Below, in pieces: positions 25,048 through 38,500 of a stretch of DNA of 64,000 nt; the stretch's first letter is position 1; each line of letters begins with the position of its first letter. The notes below the pieces were generated by a model. That model was given only the letters and a program-made list of their open reading frames with translations, ran no database searches and was not told the origin of the DNA. The stretch is from Neurospora crassa OR74A. Lineage: Eukaryota; Ascomycota; Sordariomycetes; Sordariales; Sordariaceae. Made by a program: the position numbers and the translations under genes. The stretch covers positions 2,914,001 to 2,978,000 of the forward strand of contig NC_026501.1 of NCBI RefSeq assembly GCF_000182925.2, in the 5' to 3' direction.

Positions 25048-26529
25048 TGTGAGGCTGAGAATGGAAGTGTAAACTCAGACCCCAGTTCGGCGCAAGTCGT
25101 CAGTTTGAGTGCCGGATCGGGTGAGACTTCATAACTGGATTGCCGGCCGGGACGTGAAATTTGCATCTCAGTTGCACCCCCCGGGCCCGTTCTCGGGAAA
25201 CCGTGACAGGCAGGTACCCACTCGTGCCGCTGCAGCCTGGAATTTGCCCTGGGGGGGTCCGCAGCGGGGTTAGCGACCCATTCGGTGCTTTTAGTGTCGA
25301 AGATTTGCTCTGCTTCCACTTTTTCATAGTGTAGAATTGGCTCCAATCACAGCTTGCAATTCGGTTGGTTTAGGTTCAATCGATACCTCGTGGGACGGAG
25401 TTTGGACAATGGTCGGCCTACTGCTTGCCCGTCGAATCAAGTTTGAACGACCGCAGTAAGCTGTTGCAATCTGTGCAGCATGTTGCTAGTCTGATAGGGC
25501 TGAATGAAGCTTCCAGATCTGGACAGTCCCAATATTGGAGAGTCCACAAAGTCCCGTTCAGTGTGTAACCCCACAGACCAGGCATCATCTCCAATGCGGC
25601 CTATCACCAGTAGAGGTACCGTGCCTGTGCCGAGCGACAATATTGATCAAGATCTCGCCCGGACTCCAAGTTACATACTGCGTAGGTAGGATCTCTCAAT
25701 CGGCCGGCACTCCACACTGGACACGGGCCGCTGTGGTGCTAGATGGCTATGTATCAGTACCGTAGTGTAGTAAATACCAACCATGCATCCAAAGTCCGGG
25801 TCTCCGTTAGATAGGTAGTCACAATCTAGATCGAGGGTTTACAGCATAGTACGCACAAGCAAATGAGTGATCTGGTACCAGAGATCGCATTCAGGCAACT
25901 TTCTTCGGCATGCCTTGGGACTTGGTCTTGAATCAGAAGGGAAACTCCCGTCCCGTCGGCAAGTGGGTAGAGGTAGCTGCCCCTGGGTAGGTACCTATGA
26001 ATCCGGCAGAGCTGGATAATGGGAAACTGCATGGCACTGAACTACCCGAACCAATGCCCGTCAATGGCACCCCGCCCGCCCACGGTGACCAGTTTTATGC
26101 AAGGGGCCACAGTAGTTTCAGTGTGAAGGGCTGAGGTCTTCCATGGCCGCCCAATCGCGGTATGGTTGAGCCCCGTCTCCAACGGGCAAACGGGCATCAC
26201 AGTAACAACCCCCGAACCACCTCCTCACTGCCCTGCTTGGCTGTCTCTTGTCAACCAACCTAACATCAACTTCCCGTCTTTTCTCCCCGTCTACCGTTAC
26301 AACCAAAAGTCCCTTCGCTCCCGGTACCTGATCGCCAGCTACGCCCCGATCTCACTCGCCTTATCGACGAATTGAGCTTGTGCCGCAGAGCATTGGCCAA
26401 CGCTACCGACACGCTACCGACACGGACATAGGGGACACCGAACACACGACATCGCGGTTTCGTCCGGTCTCCTCATCCGCCGAGAACTAGCTCAATTGTT
26501 GCGCCGCGACATGCGCATATAAATCCACG
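25048..26529. promoter_or_regulatory. Divergent promoter region between DUS3 and the kelch gene
   Basis: About 1.5 kb between divergently transcribed genes. It contains a perfect 11-bp tandem duplication (CGCTACCGACA twice, 26401-26422) just before the kelch leader. An ATG at 25327 opens a 75-codon upstream frame that ends before the DUS3 start. No separate gene is seen. Confidence 0.55.
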
Positions 26530-28338
26530 ATGGCTGACCAGGCCAGAACAGCAGGAGCAGGAGCAGGGCGGGATAGGCCGCCTCCGCCCATACCGCAGCC
26601 GCCATTGAACACCGCTAATGTGCTGCCTTCCCGCAAGATCGCACCCACCAACACTACTCCCACCGAGGGCAGGGGGCCCGCCTTTGATGATGAGGAGCTT
26701 CACGCTCGAGCCCCTCCTGTCCCCCGCTCCCAGGCACACACTCCCGGCCAGCTATCGACCCGGACACAAATCCAAGACCGTCAGCGCAGACCCTCCGAGG
26801 TATCCAAGGCCTCAGAACTGTCTATTCGCCAGCGCTCGCTTTCAACCGCTGTAAATGCAGCAGCGAACGCAGCTTCGTCCTTGACTGTCTCCCAGCCCAT
26901 CTATCCGCACGCCGCCCCTCCGCACAAAGCAGCTACGCCGACGCCCTCTTCGACAAGCTACAGGCAGCCGAGCACTACCCTACCCGACAACCGAGATAGC
27001 ACACATTCTTCCACGATAGCCATAGGCACTGCGGCTACAAGAGAACGCAAGGACTCGTCTGCCGGCAGCGGTAGGGAGGCCTCATCCAGGCGTCCGGCCG
27101 GCATGCGGTCCACATCCGCCATCGCGAGTGGCCGTCCTGGTACCTCCTCGGCTGTTGCTCGTGCGAGCGGCACGCGCGGCGCTCGACCCGGTGCCCAAAT
27201 GATACACCACGCTCCGTTCCCGCCGCTGGTAGATCCCCGAACCGCCCCGGACGTGCCCCCGGCGCCATCATCCGGCATGTACTGGAGCAAGGCGCCTATC
27301 TCAGGGGCATCACATACGGCGCTGCGTGCGCATACCACAACGCTCATTGGGTCCAACGTCTACGTCTTCGGCGGGTGCGACTCACGGACGTGCTTCAACT
27401 CGCTGTATGTGCTGGACGCCGACGCCTTCTACTGGTCAGCTCCCCAGGTGGTGGGCGACATTCCAGTGCCGCTGCGCGCCATGACGTGCACCGCCGTGGG
27501 CAAGAAGCTGATTGTCTTCGGCGGTGGCGACGGACCGAGTTACTACAACGACGTTTACGTGCTGGATACGGTCAACTTCCGGTGGTCTAAGCCCCTCATT
27601 TTCGGGAAGGACTTCCCCTCAAAACGGCGGGCACACACAGCCTGTCTCTACAAGAACGGCATCTACGTATTTGGTGGAGGCGACGGTGTCCGCGCGCTCA
27701 ACGACATATGGCGGCTTGATGTGAGCGACATCAACAAAATGTCGTGGAAACTAATATCGGAGGGGTCACCAGGGCCAGACGACCAGTCATCTTCCTCATC
27801 AGGAGGAAACGGGGCCGGAAGCGGCGGTGGGAAGGGCTCGGAGGTACGAGTATCAGGAACGACCACTAGCGGCGGCGATATCCGGCCTAAGGCACGCGGC
27901 TATCACACCGCCAACATGGTGGGCTCCAAGCTGATCATCTACGGTGGCTCCGACGGCGGTGAATGCTTCAATGACGTATGGGTCTACGACGTCGACACGC
28001 ACGTGTGGAAGGCCGTCCAGATCCCCATTACGTATCGTCGGCTGTCGCACACGGCGACCATCGTCGGCTCGTATCTCTTCGTCATTGGCGGCCACGACGG
28101 AAACGAGTACTCCAATGAGGTCCTCCTCCTAAACCTTGTAACCATGTCGTGGGACAAGAGGCGGGTCTACGGCCTACCACCCAGCGGCAGGGGATATCAC
28201 GGCGCGGTACTCTATGATAGTCGCCTGCTGGTCATTGGCGGGTTTGATGGTGCCGAGGTCTTTGGTGACGTGTGGCTCCTCGAGCTGGCTGTCCATGCTT
28301 ATTATTCGCAGATTAGCCATTTTACGATTGAGGTTTAG
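26530..28338 (+). CDS. Kelch-repeat beta-propeller protein
   Basis: Single-exon gene of 602 residues. Residues 1-250 are low-complexity and rich in Pro, Ser, Ala and Arg, probably disordered and phosphorylatable. Six kelch blades follow from about 258 to the C-terminus: VYVFGGCDSRTCFNSLYVLD, LIVFGGGDGPSYYNDVYVLD, IYVFGGGDGVRALNDIWRLD, LIIYGGSDGGECFNDVWVYD, LFVIGGHDGNEYSNEVLLLN and LLVIGGFDGAEVFGDVWLLE. A Ser/Gly-rich loop interrupts the propeller after the third blade (near 415-440). No BTB domain or long coiled coil is present, unlike Tea1/Kel1. The product is probably a scaffold; function is not assignable from sequence. The ATG has context ACGATGGCT, and the frame is open from there without introns. 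Confidence 0.92.
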   Translation: MADQARTAGAGAGRDRPPPPIPQPPLNTANVLPSRKIAPTNTTPTEGRGPAFDDEELHARAPPVPRSQAHTPGQLSTRTQIQDRQRRPSEVSKASELSIRQRSLSTAVNAAANAASSLTVSQPIYPHAAPPHKAATPTPSSTSYRQPSTTLPDNRDSTHSSTIAIGTAATRERKDSSAGSGREASSRRPAGMRSTSAIASGRPGTSSAVARASGTRGARPGAQMIHHAPFPPLVDPRTAPDVPPAPSSGMYWSKAPISGASHTALRAHTTTLIGSNVYVFGGCDSRTCFNSLYVLDADAFYWSAPQVVGDIPVPLRAMTCTAVGKKLIVFGGGDGPSYYNDVYVLDTVNFRWSKPLIFGKDFPSKRRAHTACLYKNGIYVFGGGDGVRALNDIWRLDVSDINKMSWKLISEGSPGPDDQSSSSSGGNGAGSGGGKGSEVRVSGTTTSGGDIRPKARGYHTANMVGSKLIIYGGSDGGECFNDVWVYDVDTHVWKAVQIPITYRRLSHTATIVGSYLFVIGGHDGNEYSNEVLLLNLVTMSWDKRRVYGLPPSGRGYHGAVLYDSRLLVIGGFDGAEVFGDVWLLELAVHAYYSQISHFTIEV

Positions 28339-30078
28339 ACTTGGTGCTTGGCATTAAAGGGGTTTGGAAGGGTGTGGCTTCGTTTGTTAGCGCATTGCAG
28401 TTTTACAACCTATAAGTAAAAGCATTTGAAGGCTAACCAGGTGCTTACAGTACATCCTTCTTCTGCTTCTAACGGGGTTCTCTTATGTCAAAATCGAATG
28501 CGATTTTAACCTGTGTCAGAAAGGGAGGCAAGGAAGTTTATAGGCAGGCCATCAGCATGGCCATCCGCCATTGATGAAGGCTATTTGATTTCTCATTCCT
28601 TTGAGACACCGATTTTAAACGTATGAATGATATGCCACCACTTGACCTGTTATTCTTCTCCTTTTCTCGAACACAGACAACAATCGATCAAAGCGATACC
28701 CGTTCTGCAACTAGCAGGCGGACTGTTAATTGTAAAGCAACATATTCAACTTTTCATAGGTACACATCAGACACACAGGCAAGCTGTCGCTTTCAATAGG
28801 AAATTCTTGATAGAACAGCCATTACGATGTTCCATGAAAAGAATAGCTTGTCCCACACTGTTTGGCTCACTCAACTTTGTCTATCGATATCTAACCATCT
28901 ACTGTAGAACACTGCCACTTCCGCTCTGCCGCTGAAGACGGGTTAAGTCTAGTAGTTACCCGAAGAAAAGACAGCTCTTCTTTCTCTAGAAGCGTGGAAC
29001 ACGACCGACATCGATAATGATATGAGATAGACCGAATAGGTAGCAGAAGTAAAAAAGAAGTGCAGACTGCCGTACTCCCACTTAGACTTCCCAATTGAGA
29101 ATTTGAGACCGAAGATTCAGAGATGATTCTACTTGGTAGCGTTACGCTCCATCGACTTGGCTCTTCCCCAACAAGGTAAAGCAAGCAAGCGACCTTCCTG
29201 GACACAGGGGGGGTATCATGATCCATCCCATCCCGCTCGCATCCTTTAGCACCTAAAATAGGTCTTTCCCAGTAATGGTATCTCTAATGAATAAATCAAA
29301 GCGGCTAACGGGTAAGATGCTAACGCTACCTGAGAACCAGTGTGTGAAATCCTACCTCTATAATGGTCTTTCTCTCGTTCCTTCGCCCGTCTTCGTTTCG
29401 TCTCTCCTGGGTATAAGGGGGATATGCCGGCAAAACCCCCCCTTCTTTGAGAGATTCTTCGCCTTCTTCAACTTGATACATTTTCCCTCCAGATCCGAGA
29501 CCAAGAATACAGACATTCGCTGCCATTCCCCTCTAGCTTTTAAGACTTTTCTCATTTTCCCAGACATCCCTTTTTTCCCCATACGTACTACCCTGCACTA
29601 AAGCCATACAAAGCCTATAGAAAACCACTTGACTCTTTTTTTCTGTACACTCCTCTCCTCTCGTGTACCGTGACAAATATTGGAAACAAACAAGAAACGA
29701 AAAGGAAAAAGAACAAGAAAAACGCCACGCAAAATGCTGCTACTGAAAGGTGTAGTGTAAACCCAAGATGGAACTTTTCTGACCCTCCAAAACATAACAG
29801 TGAAGTCAAACATGAAAACCGGAGATGAGAGGCGTTTTTTGCTAACCGATGCGTGACTTGTATGGCGGCCGCAACAGTAAACGGCAGTTTATCGGGAATC
29901 GGACACAGGGCTCCGCCATCAGACCTTTCCAAGGCTTGGATCGGATGCCGTGTGTCCCCACAACGTCAAGCCGAGGACGCTGGGTATATTAAGCTTCACG
30001 TGGACTGCGACCCGGGACAACGCAAGGTCGTTTGTCGATCTTGGCCATGTCCAACTGCTTATCAAATGCGCCTTCGTC
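28339..30078. other. Convergent intergenic region
   Basis: About 1.7 kb between the 3' ends of the kelch gene and the Sfp1-like gene. No gene, repeat or RNA feature that I can support. Several T-rich and A-rich stretches lie at 29520-29720. Confidence 0.6.
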
Positions 30079-32577
30079 CTACAACATGACGTCTTCGTTG
30101 ATGTTGGGCAGGTTTTGCTGGAAAGCGATGAGCGCAGCTGGGTTGGACATCATGGTCGAGATCAAATTCTGGTGCTGGGCTCTCATTTCAGGGTCGCACA
30201 TGGGGGAATGTTGCTTGTGCTATCATTGAAACTGTGTAAGCATCACTGTGTATGTGACAATGACCTGAAGGTAAATATCGACTTACGTATTTGAGACCAT
30301 TCAAGTTCTTGTAGCGCTTTCCGCAAACGTCGCATTTGAAGGGCTTCTCCTTCTCCATACCCAGGGTACCAGGGTAAGGCGTGCTCGTTTCTGGATTGAC
30401 GATCGAGAAGGTGCCGTCGCCGTTCTCATGCAATTGCTGGGTCGAATGTCCATGGGTCTTGTGGTACCTGGTTCGATTGTTAGTGGGACTTGGGGAAGGA
30501 ATGCAGTTGGGAAAAGTATGGGGTTAATTGGCGTTGGTGGCCGACCAAAGAAAATTTCTGCAAAGGGCAAACAAATCGCACTTCAAAGGAGAAACACGTC
30601 GGGGTAAAAACTTACTTCAGACCATTCTGGTTCTTGTATGCCTTCTCGCATCCAATGACGGGACAGCGGAAAGGCTTGTGTTCTTCTGTCGGCGGCATCA
30701 TGAGCGCAGTCATCTGCTGCAGAAGCAGAGCAGGGTCTGTACCAGGAGCAAGCTGATTCAAATCGAGATTCATCGACGCCAGGTGCTGCTGCAACTGCTG
30801 CTGCATCTGCATTTGGGCATCGAACGCTCGTTGCTGGCTCGTCATCTGGGTCGTACCACCAGGGCTATACAGCCTCTTTGCAGGATCATCAATCGTTCCC
30901 AAAGCCCCGAAAGCCAAGTTTCCCGCCAGTCCTCCGAGCTGGCCGCCGTTCAGATTCACACCGCCGATGTTCATCTTCATAGGCATTCCGGACATGTCAT
31001 CACCATTGTCATCTTCCTGACCAAACTGTCCCCGCTGAGGTAGGCCTCCTTGTGTTGTCAGGGTTGGCGTGTTGACTGACGAAACGGTCGGGTTGTTCTG
31101 GAAACCAAAGCTGACAGCAGCAGGAGTTGGGGGTTGAGAAGTGCGCAAAGCCTGGTGCGGAAGCCCAGAGCTGTTCAGGTGTAGTTGAGAACGCTGCTGC
31201 TGCCCAAACAATTGCCGAGTCTGCTGGATTGTCCGCTGATTATCGTCCATCTCCATAGGTCCCACGGTCTCGTCAAGCTCCATCTCTCCGACAGTATCCA
31301 TATCATCGTTCATGTGTGACATGGAGGACATTTTTGACACAGCTGGAGCTACTTGTTGCTGTCGCATCATCTGTCCGATACCGCCAAGGCCCATTCCTGC
31401 GCCAGCAACACTCAAATGACGCTGACCTTGATATCCATTCATCGCCTGGGCTCCTGGCTGAGCTCTACTCGCTGCAGGAGTTGGAGTGGCACGACTGGCG
31501 GTCCCGCGTGCGTTCCCTTGATTGGTGCCAAAGGTATTGAGATTCTGGTTGGAGGTGTTGGGTGCTGCGGTGGCGTGGTGGTTCTCCTCGTAATGTTGAA
31601 GGAGATCATGGAGAGTCGGCCACGTCCTGTCGCAGCAGGTGAAATCGCGCATGAAGTTGGCCTCGAGTTTGGGAATATACGACGAAGAATGGAACGAGGG
31701 AGACTGGTGCGTTAAATAGGGTGAAGTGCCTGTCATCATCATACTAACAACATCAACAGGTCAGCTTCGGTGTTAACAACCGACGGACAGTCCTCGGCGG
31801 CGATCCAGCTCCAGGATACCCAAGAACTCTGCTCCCGACTAACGCCAAGGACACAAACAAGCACCCCCAAGTGCAGGGAACAGCGGCAACAACTTACTCT
31901 TCGCGAATAAAGCTTCCAACAGAAATGCCGCCCCAGCTCATACCGTTACCCATAAGACTCCCCGCCATAAGGCTGCCTGCTCTGAGACTGCCAGCCATAC
32001 TTTCGCGACGGATGCGGTTGACGTGGTCGCGATTAGGGTTTGCCATGGAGATGGGTTTTGCGCCAGTGCCTAGGAAGGATTCCTGTCGACTGCGGCTCAA
32101 GGCCGAGTCGAAATGTTGACCGGCAGTCATGTCGACGTCAGGGTCGAAACCAAGGTCGGCGAGGCAAGGGCCTTGGTCCCAGTTGATATCGAGATCGTCG
32201 AGATCGTGGGTTGGGAAAGTGATGGGATTGCGGTCAGCCGGTGAGATGGATGCAGTGGACCGATGATGGGAGACCGCAATGTCAATGGGTTTCGAGGCAG
32301 TGAGTGGCGAAAGATCGGATCGAGGAAAGACGGAGTCACGGGGGGTCAGCGGTTGGGGTGTCGGGGACGGCGACGGCGAGGATGGGTGAAGAAGGGAAGA
32401 GGGTGAATCGGTTGTTGAGTCGGAAGGCGATGGGTTCCTGAACGCTGCGGAAACAGAGGAAGGCGATGCGCGATAACTATTATTTCCACCGGCCCCAACG
32501 GAGGGCCCCGCAGGCTCGGGACTGTTACTGGGGCTGGAGGTGGTTTTGGAACTAAACCACTTCAGGGAGCGCTTCAT
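30079..32577 (-). CDS. SFP1: Sfp1-like C2H2 zinc-finger transcription factor
   Basis: Four exons, 32577-31898, 31743-30616, 30467-30287 and 30219-30079, giving 709 residues with frame closure. The N-terminus is Ser/Pro-rich. RESMAGSLRAGSLMAGSLMG is a short repeated motif. A degenerate finger FTCCDRTWPTLHDLLQHYEENH lies near 260-282. There is a long Gln/Met-rich middle. Two canonical fingers lie at C587-H608 (CPVIGCEKAYKNQNGLKYHKTH) and C648-H667 (CDVCGKRYKNLNGLKYHKQH), followed by a conserved short tail (SPMCDPEMRAQHQNLISTMM). The split finger pair and CEKxYKNxNGLKYH pattern match Sfp1, the growth and ribosome-biogenesis regulator of budding yeast. The start ATG at 32577 gives MKRSLKWFSSK; the frame extends upstream only through a GTG. 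Introns 2 and 3 cut the two fingers at almost the same place. Confidence 0.92.
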
Positions 32578-35500
32578 GGCTGGAGGCACTAGCAGCGACC
32601 GAATGTGGATAACAGTGCTGGGCCTCGGATGTCGAGGGGGGTGAGTGGGCGGTAGGGATGGCGTCGTACAGTGAGAGTACTGGGTGCGCTAGACTAGGCC
32701 GCAACCTGGTTACGGCGTAATAGCAGGGGTGCGTGAAGCCGTGCCTTGTACCGTGTGATGATTATTAGTGAAAGAAGGATGGCAAAGTGATGCTGCCAAT
32801 CAATGAAGGAAAAGTCGACACTCGCATGCGAGTTGTCCCGAGAAACAAGCGAAAACCAGAAGAGAGAACCGGGTTGAAGTGGTGGTGGGAAAAGGTATTA
32901 GAGAAGCCGGAAGGTGGTCGAGCGAATGGTGATTCTTCACCCATGGACGGTGAAGGGATCTTGGGGCTCTTTTTCCAACGTTGAACCTGACCCTTGACCA
33001 GGACGGACCTCGAAGGTGCAGTGGTGTGGTGGGATCTGACAAGCGAGGTTGCCCCGCCCGTTGCAGCGGTCGCCGTTCCGCTTGGAAGGCCAACACGGTA
33101 ACACAACTGACGTTCCAGGGGTGCGGTGCCCTGTGGGTAGGTAGCCTGGGGGGCGGAGGATGTGCGTGATGCTACACTACACAACCTCGGGCTACTAAGT
33201 GGCTCGTCGAGGATGCGCCAAAGTTTCCAACTCCCTCGTTGCTGGTTCGTTGTGACCGTGTCGTACGTCTCGGTCAATGGCGTTGACCACTTGCGAACAA
33301 ATCAGGCCGACTTGCGTCGCGGCGTTCCTGCACTCCTACACCACCGAGTTGGGGAATCGACGCTGAGCGGAATGTGGTGGTGGATTCGCGGTCCGAAATA
33401 GTTCGAATGATATGACCGTCGCTCTCAGGGATGGAAACAAAGCCCCCAGTTTTTTTCTTGTTTTTCTTCTTACTATTTAGTTGAATAGTTAGTATACCGG
33501 TAGGCAGAGGACGATTGGGTTTCGCGTGAGAGTAGAGCGTATATCGTTGAGTCCGTATTGGGTATCGATTTCAAGAAATGGGAGGTACTGGGGCGACGGA
33601 ACAATGACTCTGATGCGCATCACAAGTCGGCCGCCGCACTCTTCACCTCGGGCAGCTTCCCCTCGGTTTAACACGATAGGACAACCTACAGAAGTAGCAC
33701 GACACAGAAATCTTTGCTACAACGTATTATCCAAGAGCCCAACTCCCGACACAAAAAAGAAAGAAAAAGAATAAAACTATAGTCGACAAGAATAGTTGTA
33801 CATCGGTAAGTACCGTAGTGGTTTTCGTCTGACGAGTGCCGTAGTAGTAGATGTGGTCGAAAGCAGGCAGCGAGGAGGGGAGAGGGGTCGCACAGCTAAA
33901 CAGCTTGTTGTTATAAGAGCACGTACCGTCGCTTTCATGTAAGCCCCATGTAGCAGATGCCGTGCTGGTGTTTTTGATATAAAGTCAATTGGTTTCCAGT
34001 AACCGGTTGTAAAGGTCGTCGTATATCGAGGTTAAGATACGCACAGATATCCTGCAAGGTATGGGGAAGAAGCAGCCATCAAATAAGTGCGTTCCAGTCC
34101 GATAACCTGAGTCCTTCACGACACCTTCCAACCACAAACAACAAGCGGGTAGCAGGAAGGGGAAGGTATCTGATCGCTCCTGCCCCGAAACCACCTCTCC
34201 TTCTCCCCGAACCTAACACGGCATATGATGTGCCTCATATTTGCCTGTCTCCTTAGGTTGTCCACCTCATGACGGCAAGGCGGGTGCGCGCAAGGCAAGC
34301 AAACGAGATGCGGTACCTGCTCTGGTTGCCACCATGTCTGGGGCTTACAACATCAAGACGTAAGGTTACATACTTCTTCCGGTACATAGTCTCGACAGTC
34401 TCTTCGGTACAAGCAAGTATACGTAAACGAATCGAGGATCCAATTGTCCTCGAAGCCCGCTTTTCTCGATGTCTGGGGGTGCCGGCCATTACGCTATAGT
34501 AGCGCACCGAATCAGCGTGCTTTCACATGGATAGTAGGGATTCCAGATTGAGACACAGCAACCTGTGGATCGGGGTCCACAGTAGGACCTTACACTAAAA
34601 CCGCTGCACAGTCTGCCGCACCAGATGCCTCTACTGTATACCGCATACTTCCATTGCCGACGTATACTATGTATACACTAGTGTTCAACAATGGCGCTTC
34701 AGAGAGTTGGTCAGTATTCCATGACCTAATGTTGAGCGCCCGTCTGTCTGCTTTCCTTTTCCATCGTAATTACCTAGAGGTATCTATCTAACCATCTCAA
34801 CCCGATCCCGTACTAATCATCCCAGCGCCGAGCAAGCCTCTCTGCAAACCGGAAGCAAATGGTGGCGGACAATCAAAAAGTGGCCCAGCTATGCACAAAG
34901 TGCTGCCATAACATCCAGCATTCACCATATATGTACGTGCTAAAACGTGCGCAGTCCCAATTGTCAAGATCTGTCCGACTCTAACGCCTCTTTCTGTCCC
35001 GGGAGTCGGTTGTCAATTGGTACCCGTCTGTGACGAGGATAGTGAGCTTCAAAGACAGCTCCAATTATTCACCATGAAGGTGACAAGGACGAGGCTAGAC
35101 CAGGCTTCGTATTGACGGCTTGAGGCTCTTCACACATCAAAGGTTATATATCTCTACCTAGCTGTTGAGGCTACGAGACCATCCCCAGGCACCCGCGGCT
35201 GCTGCCATCAGTACTTCTAGCATAGCTGACGACTTGCCCGACTTCCAGACACGCCAGCTACCGCGTACCTGTGTCAGCCCAGGGCTGGAATACCCTTTCC
35301 TGTCTAGAGCTACGTGGAGGCACCCTTTGTTGATTCCCCTGAATGTCCCGTTTCAGCCGAAGTGTATCACTGCCAAATGGAATATGATGTGCAGATAACA
35401 GGTTTCCTTGAAACGCTTCTTCCATTCCACACCTCCGCTTCACCAATGAACATCGTCGTCCGACCAAGCAATATCCCCCGGGCCGTCCCTCCAATGCAAA

Positions 35501-38500
35501 AACCTAGAGAACGGTGTTTAACCTCGTGCTCCTCCTGGGGACGAAATTCTAGAAACCGGCGACCGGTTAACAATGGATACCTCTCAACCTGAAGAACTAC
35601 AAGCATGGCCTGCCATAATTTCCAATCTGTATAGCCGGCTTATGGAGCGGCAAATATGGTCGACCACCTTTTGGTTAAGTCTGCGGCTCATCTCTTACAC
35701 TTGCCATTTTGGATTTCCTGCGTAGTTCAGTCTACGAACGGCCTAGGCCATCCGGTCCCGACTCGCCTACCTTACTTGACACATTGTCTCAGTTCCCGAA
35801 GCATAGCAGAAACACACGCTCGTCTGTCTCTGCAACTGAGCCAGACAGCACGGTGGAGTTCATGATGCTCTAGACCATGGGCGAGTTATTCGCCCCATTT
35901 GTGTTAATGTGGGCTTTCCAACATTTCCGCTATACCTCGCCCTCCAGGTCCTTGTCAGTGGGTCCCAGCGTAACATTCATCCGGTGTGTTGCTTGGCTGT
36001 TCTAGGGCCAGTTCTGTAAGAGGGTATCATCAAGTGGAACGCTTTATGTGTATGCAAATGGCATTCCCATTCTGAGCAGACTGAAAGGGGTATATGGATT
36101 GCCGAGGAAACCAGTATCTTCGGTCAAACGCTCCGGTCAACTCTCCCAAGAGATCTTGATGTTCAAGGGGATGATGATTTCCTGGTGAACTGGTGCCTTG
36201 CACCCTCCTTGTCACTTTGGACTAGCCTCAGAATGTGCAGAGGAGGTACGATCCATCACCACCTCCATGAAGTGATCTCATGTCGCGGATGGATAAGCAA
36301 TGGTTAGCAGGCCTGGCTGGGTGAACAGAGCAGGACGGTACGTCAAGTCGCCGACCACTTCCGATGAAGTACAGGATCTCATCAACAGTCCTTAGGGTTA
36401 AACAAGTAACCCGGCCCGAGCGAGATCTTCTGGAGGTAGATCGGGCTAGGTTCTGCTCAAGGTTTAATATCGCCATTCTGCCTACTATGTACAGCATCCA
36501 TCTCTAGATATCGTCATTTCTTATTCCTCGCTCTACTGCCAGTCTACTGTGTACGGCCTCAGAAACGTTGATCATGTCACTTCCCTTGTCAGGATGTTCA
36601 ACTTACGCAGCAGCCATGGTCCAACCAGAAAACGCAGACAATGCCGATATGCACGACACTGACCCCACGCTGCAGTTCTCAACCAACTACATCTTACTAA
36701 AAGTTAGCGATCAAGTTCGTCACTCAATCTGGCAGAAGACATATCACAAATGCACAGGTCATACATTTTTGGTGTCGACATTTGCTTATCAGTACGTTTT
36801 GTCTTAGCCCTCATTCACTGCTCCTTCACCCCACTCATACTGCAATGGCACCAAAGAGAACTATCCAGAGCCTCTCCAGTAAGAGTCCGGTAGATCTGAA
36901 CAGTTAGTTGCCTTCTCGAAAAGGTTGGCAGACCCCCTAAACCGAAGACAACTCAGACAAGACGGACCACGCCCAAAGCAGGCATAACATAGCTTTTTAG
37001 ATCTTTCTAGGGCATCTCCTCTCCCAGTCCGGTCGCAAGGCCTTTGTGGGAGAAGCCGGCTCGTCACGGTCAACGAAGGTCTTCGGTCGGTTTGTGATCC
37101 GAGGACACAAGAGCTGGAAAACGGACCGCAAAAGAATATGAACCCACTGGCCTGAAGTGAGAGGCTGCCCCATCCAGAATGCCCGAGTATGGAAACCTCA
37201 AGGTTCACACTGTGTGCGGCGATCGCTTCGAGCGGCCGAGAAGCAGACACTGTTTGAGATGCATGGCGACATCGAACGGTGCTTTCTGCCTGCCGAGACA
37301 TGACATTGCAACATCGACACATGGTTCTCGTGTCTTTCATCAGGCGCAACCACTTAACATATACTACTTTTTTTTTTTTTTTATCAAGATAACGAATTCG
37401 ACAGCGAAGCAAAGCGAGTGCCAATTCCCTCTCCAGAACCAACCCGCTCAAGATTGTTGTAAGTTCAGAGGTCTAATCGTCCGTTAAATACCAATATCGT
37501 GGACGTGGTGGGGACCTTCCAATCATCCCATGGATGGCGTTGTTTGTTGCATGAGATCATTCCCGGTACGATAGGCGAGAGGCTCGAGGGGTAGAGTATG
37601 AGACTACGAGGTGTACCTATGTACATATGGCCATTGTCATGGCCTGAGCGTCAACCTTTCCTGTGCCCCTCTTCGACGTCTTCTAGAACACTTCGAGGTT
37701 CCATCCGTCTGAAATCCAGATCGGAAGATGGAGATGTGTGCCCAGGTGGGTGTTCACCCCTCTTGTCAACTCACTCGCATCTGTTTGGAACAAGCCCACT
37801 CGACAAGCTCCCGAAACTCGACCCAGGCCGCTACGTCGCATCTCTCCCGCTGTTTCCAATGTGACCATCTTCTTCTGCGGGTCCATCGGATACGGTTCGC
37901 GCTCCCTGATGGTGTCGTCCCACACATCTGACGCCCCAAATTCAGAACAACCCAAGACGGGAACGGTACGCTCTCACGACGGGAATACATACTCAACATT
38001 TCGGCGCCGTGATGAGGCACATACTTGGCGTAATACCGTGAGCACACCACCAACGATCGATTAGTACTTGTGATATTCATTTTCTGTTAAGTAATCCAAC
38101 GTCTTGACACAGAACGAGAGGAAGCACAAAATGGACTCCAGGCACACCCTTTGCAGACAAACACGTGCATGAACTTCAACCTGACTTTGGCTCGTGTCGC
38201 TACAGGCATTTTGCATGTGCAGACTTTGCTGCTAAACCTATAACATGGCACACATGGTAGTACCTACGCCTCCAGCGTTTTATTCACAAGGATGGAGGGC
38301 GCACGCACACGACTCATCGAAACTGCATTCGTCCTCTAGTTCTAGGCTCTACACTACATACATAGTAGACTCAAGCATGCCTCAGAAACCCCTCACAAGC
38401 ACCTTGTCCTCTCGCAATGAGCCAGCAGCTACCGCAGTACAAGCGGCTTTTCACCGAACGGGCCACCGCTGCTACAATGTAAACACCGTTCCCAGTTCGC

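Noticed and set aside
24693-25346. 217-codon frame overlapping the DUS3 first exon
   Set aside because: Opens with TTG and shadows exon 1 and intron 1 of DUS3 in another frame; no domain.
36861-37451. 196-codon minus-strand frame
   Set aside because: Contains a lysine run encoded by the T15 tract and no recognisable features; length expected occasionally by chance.
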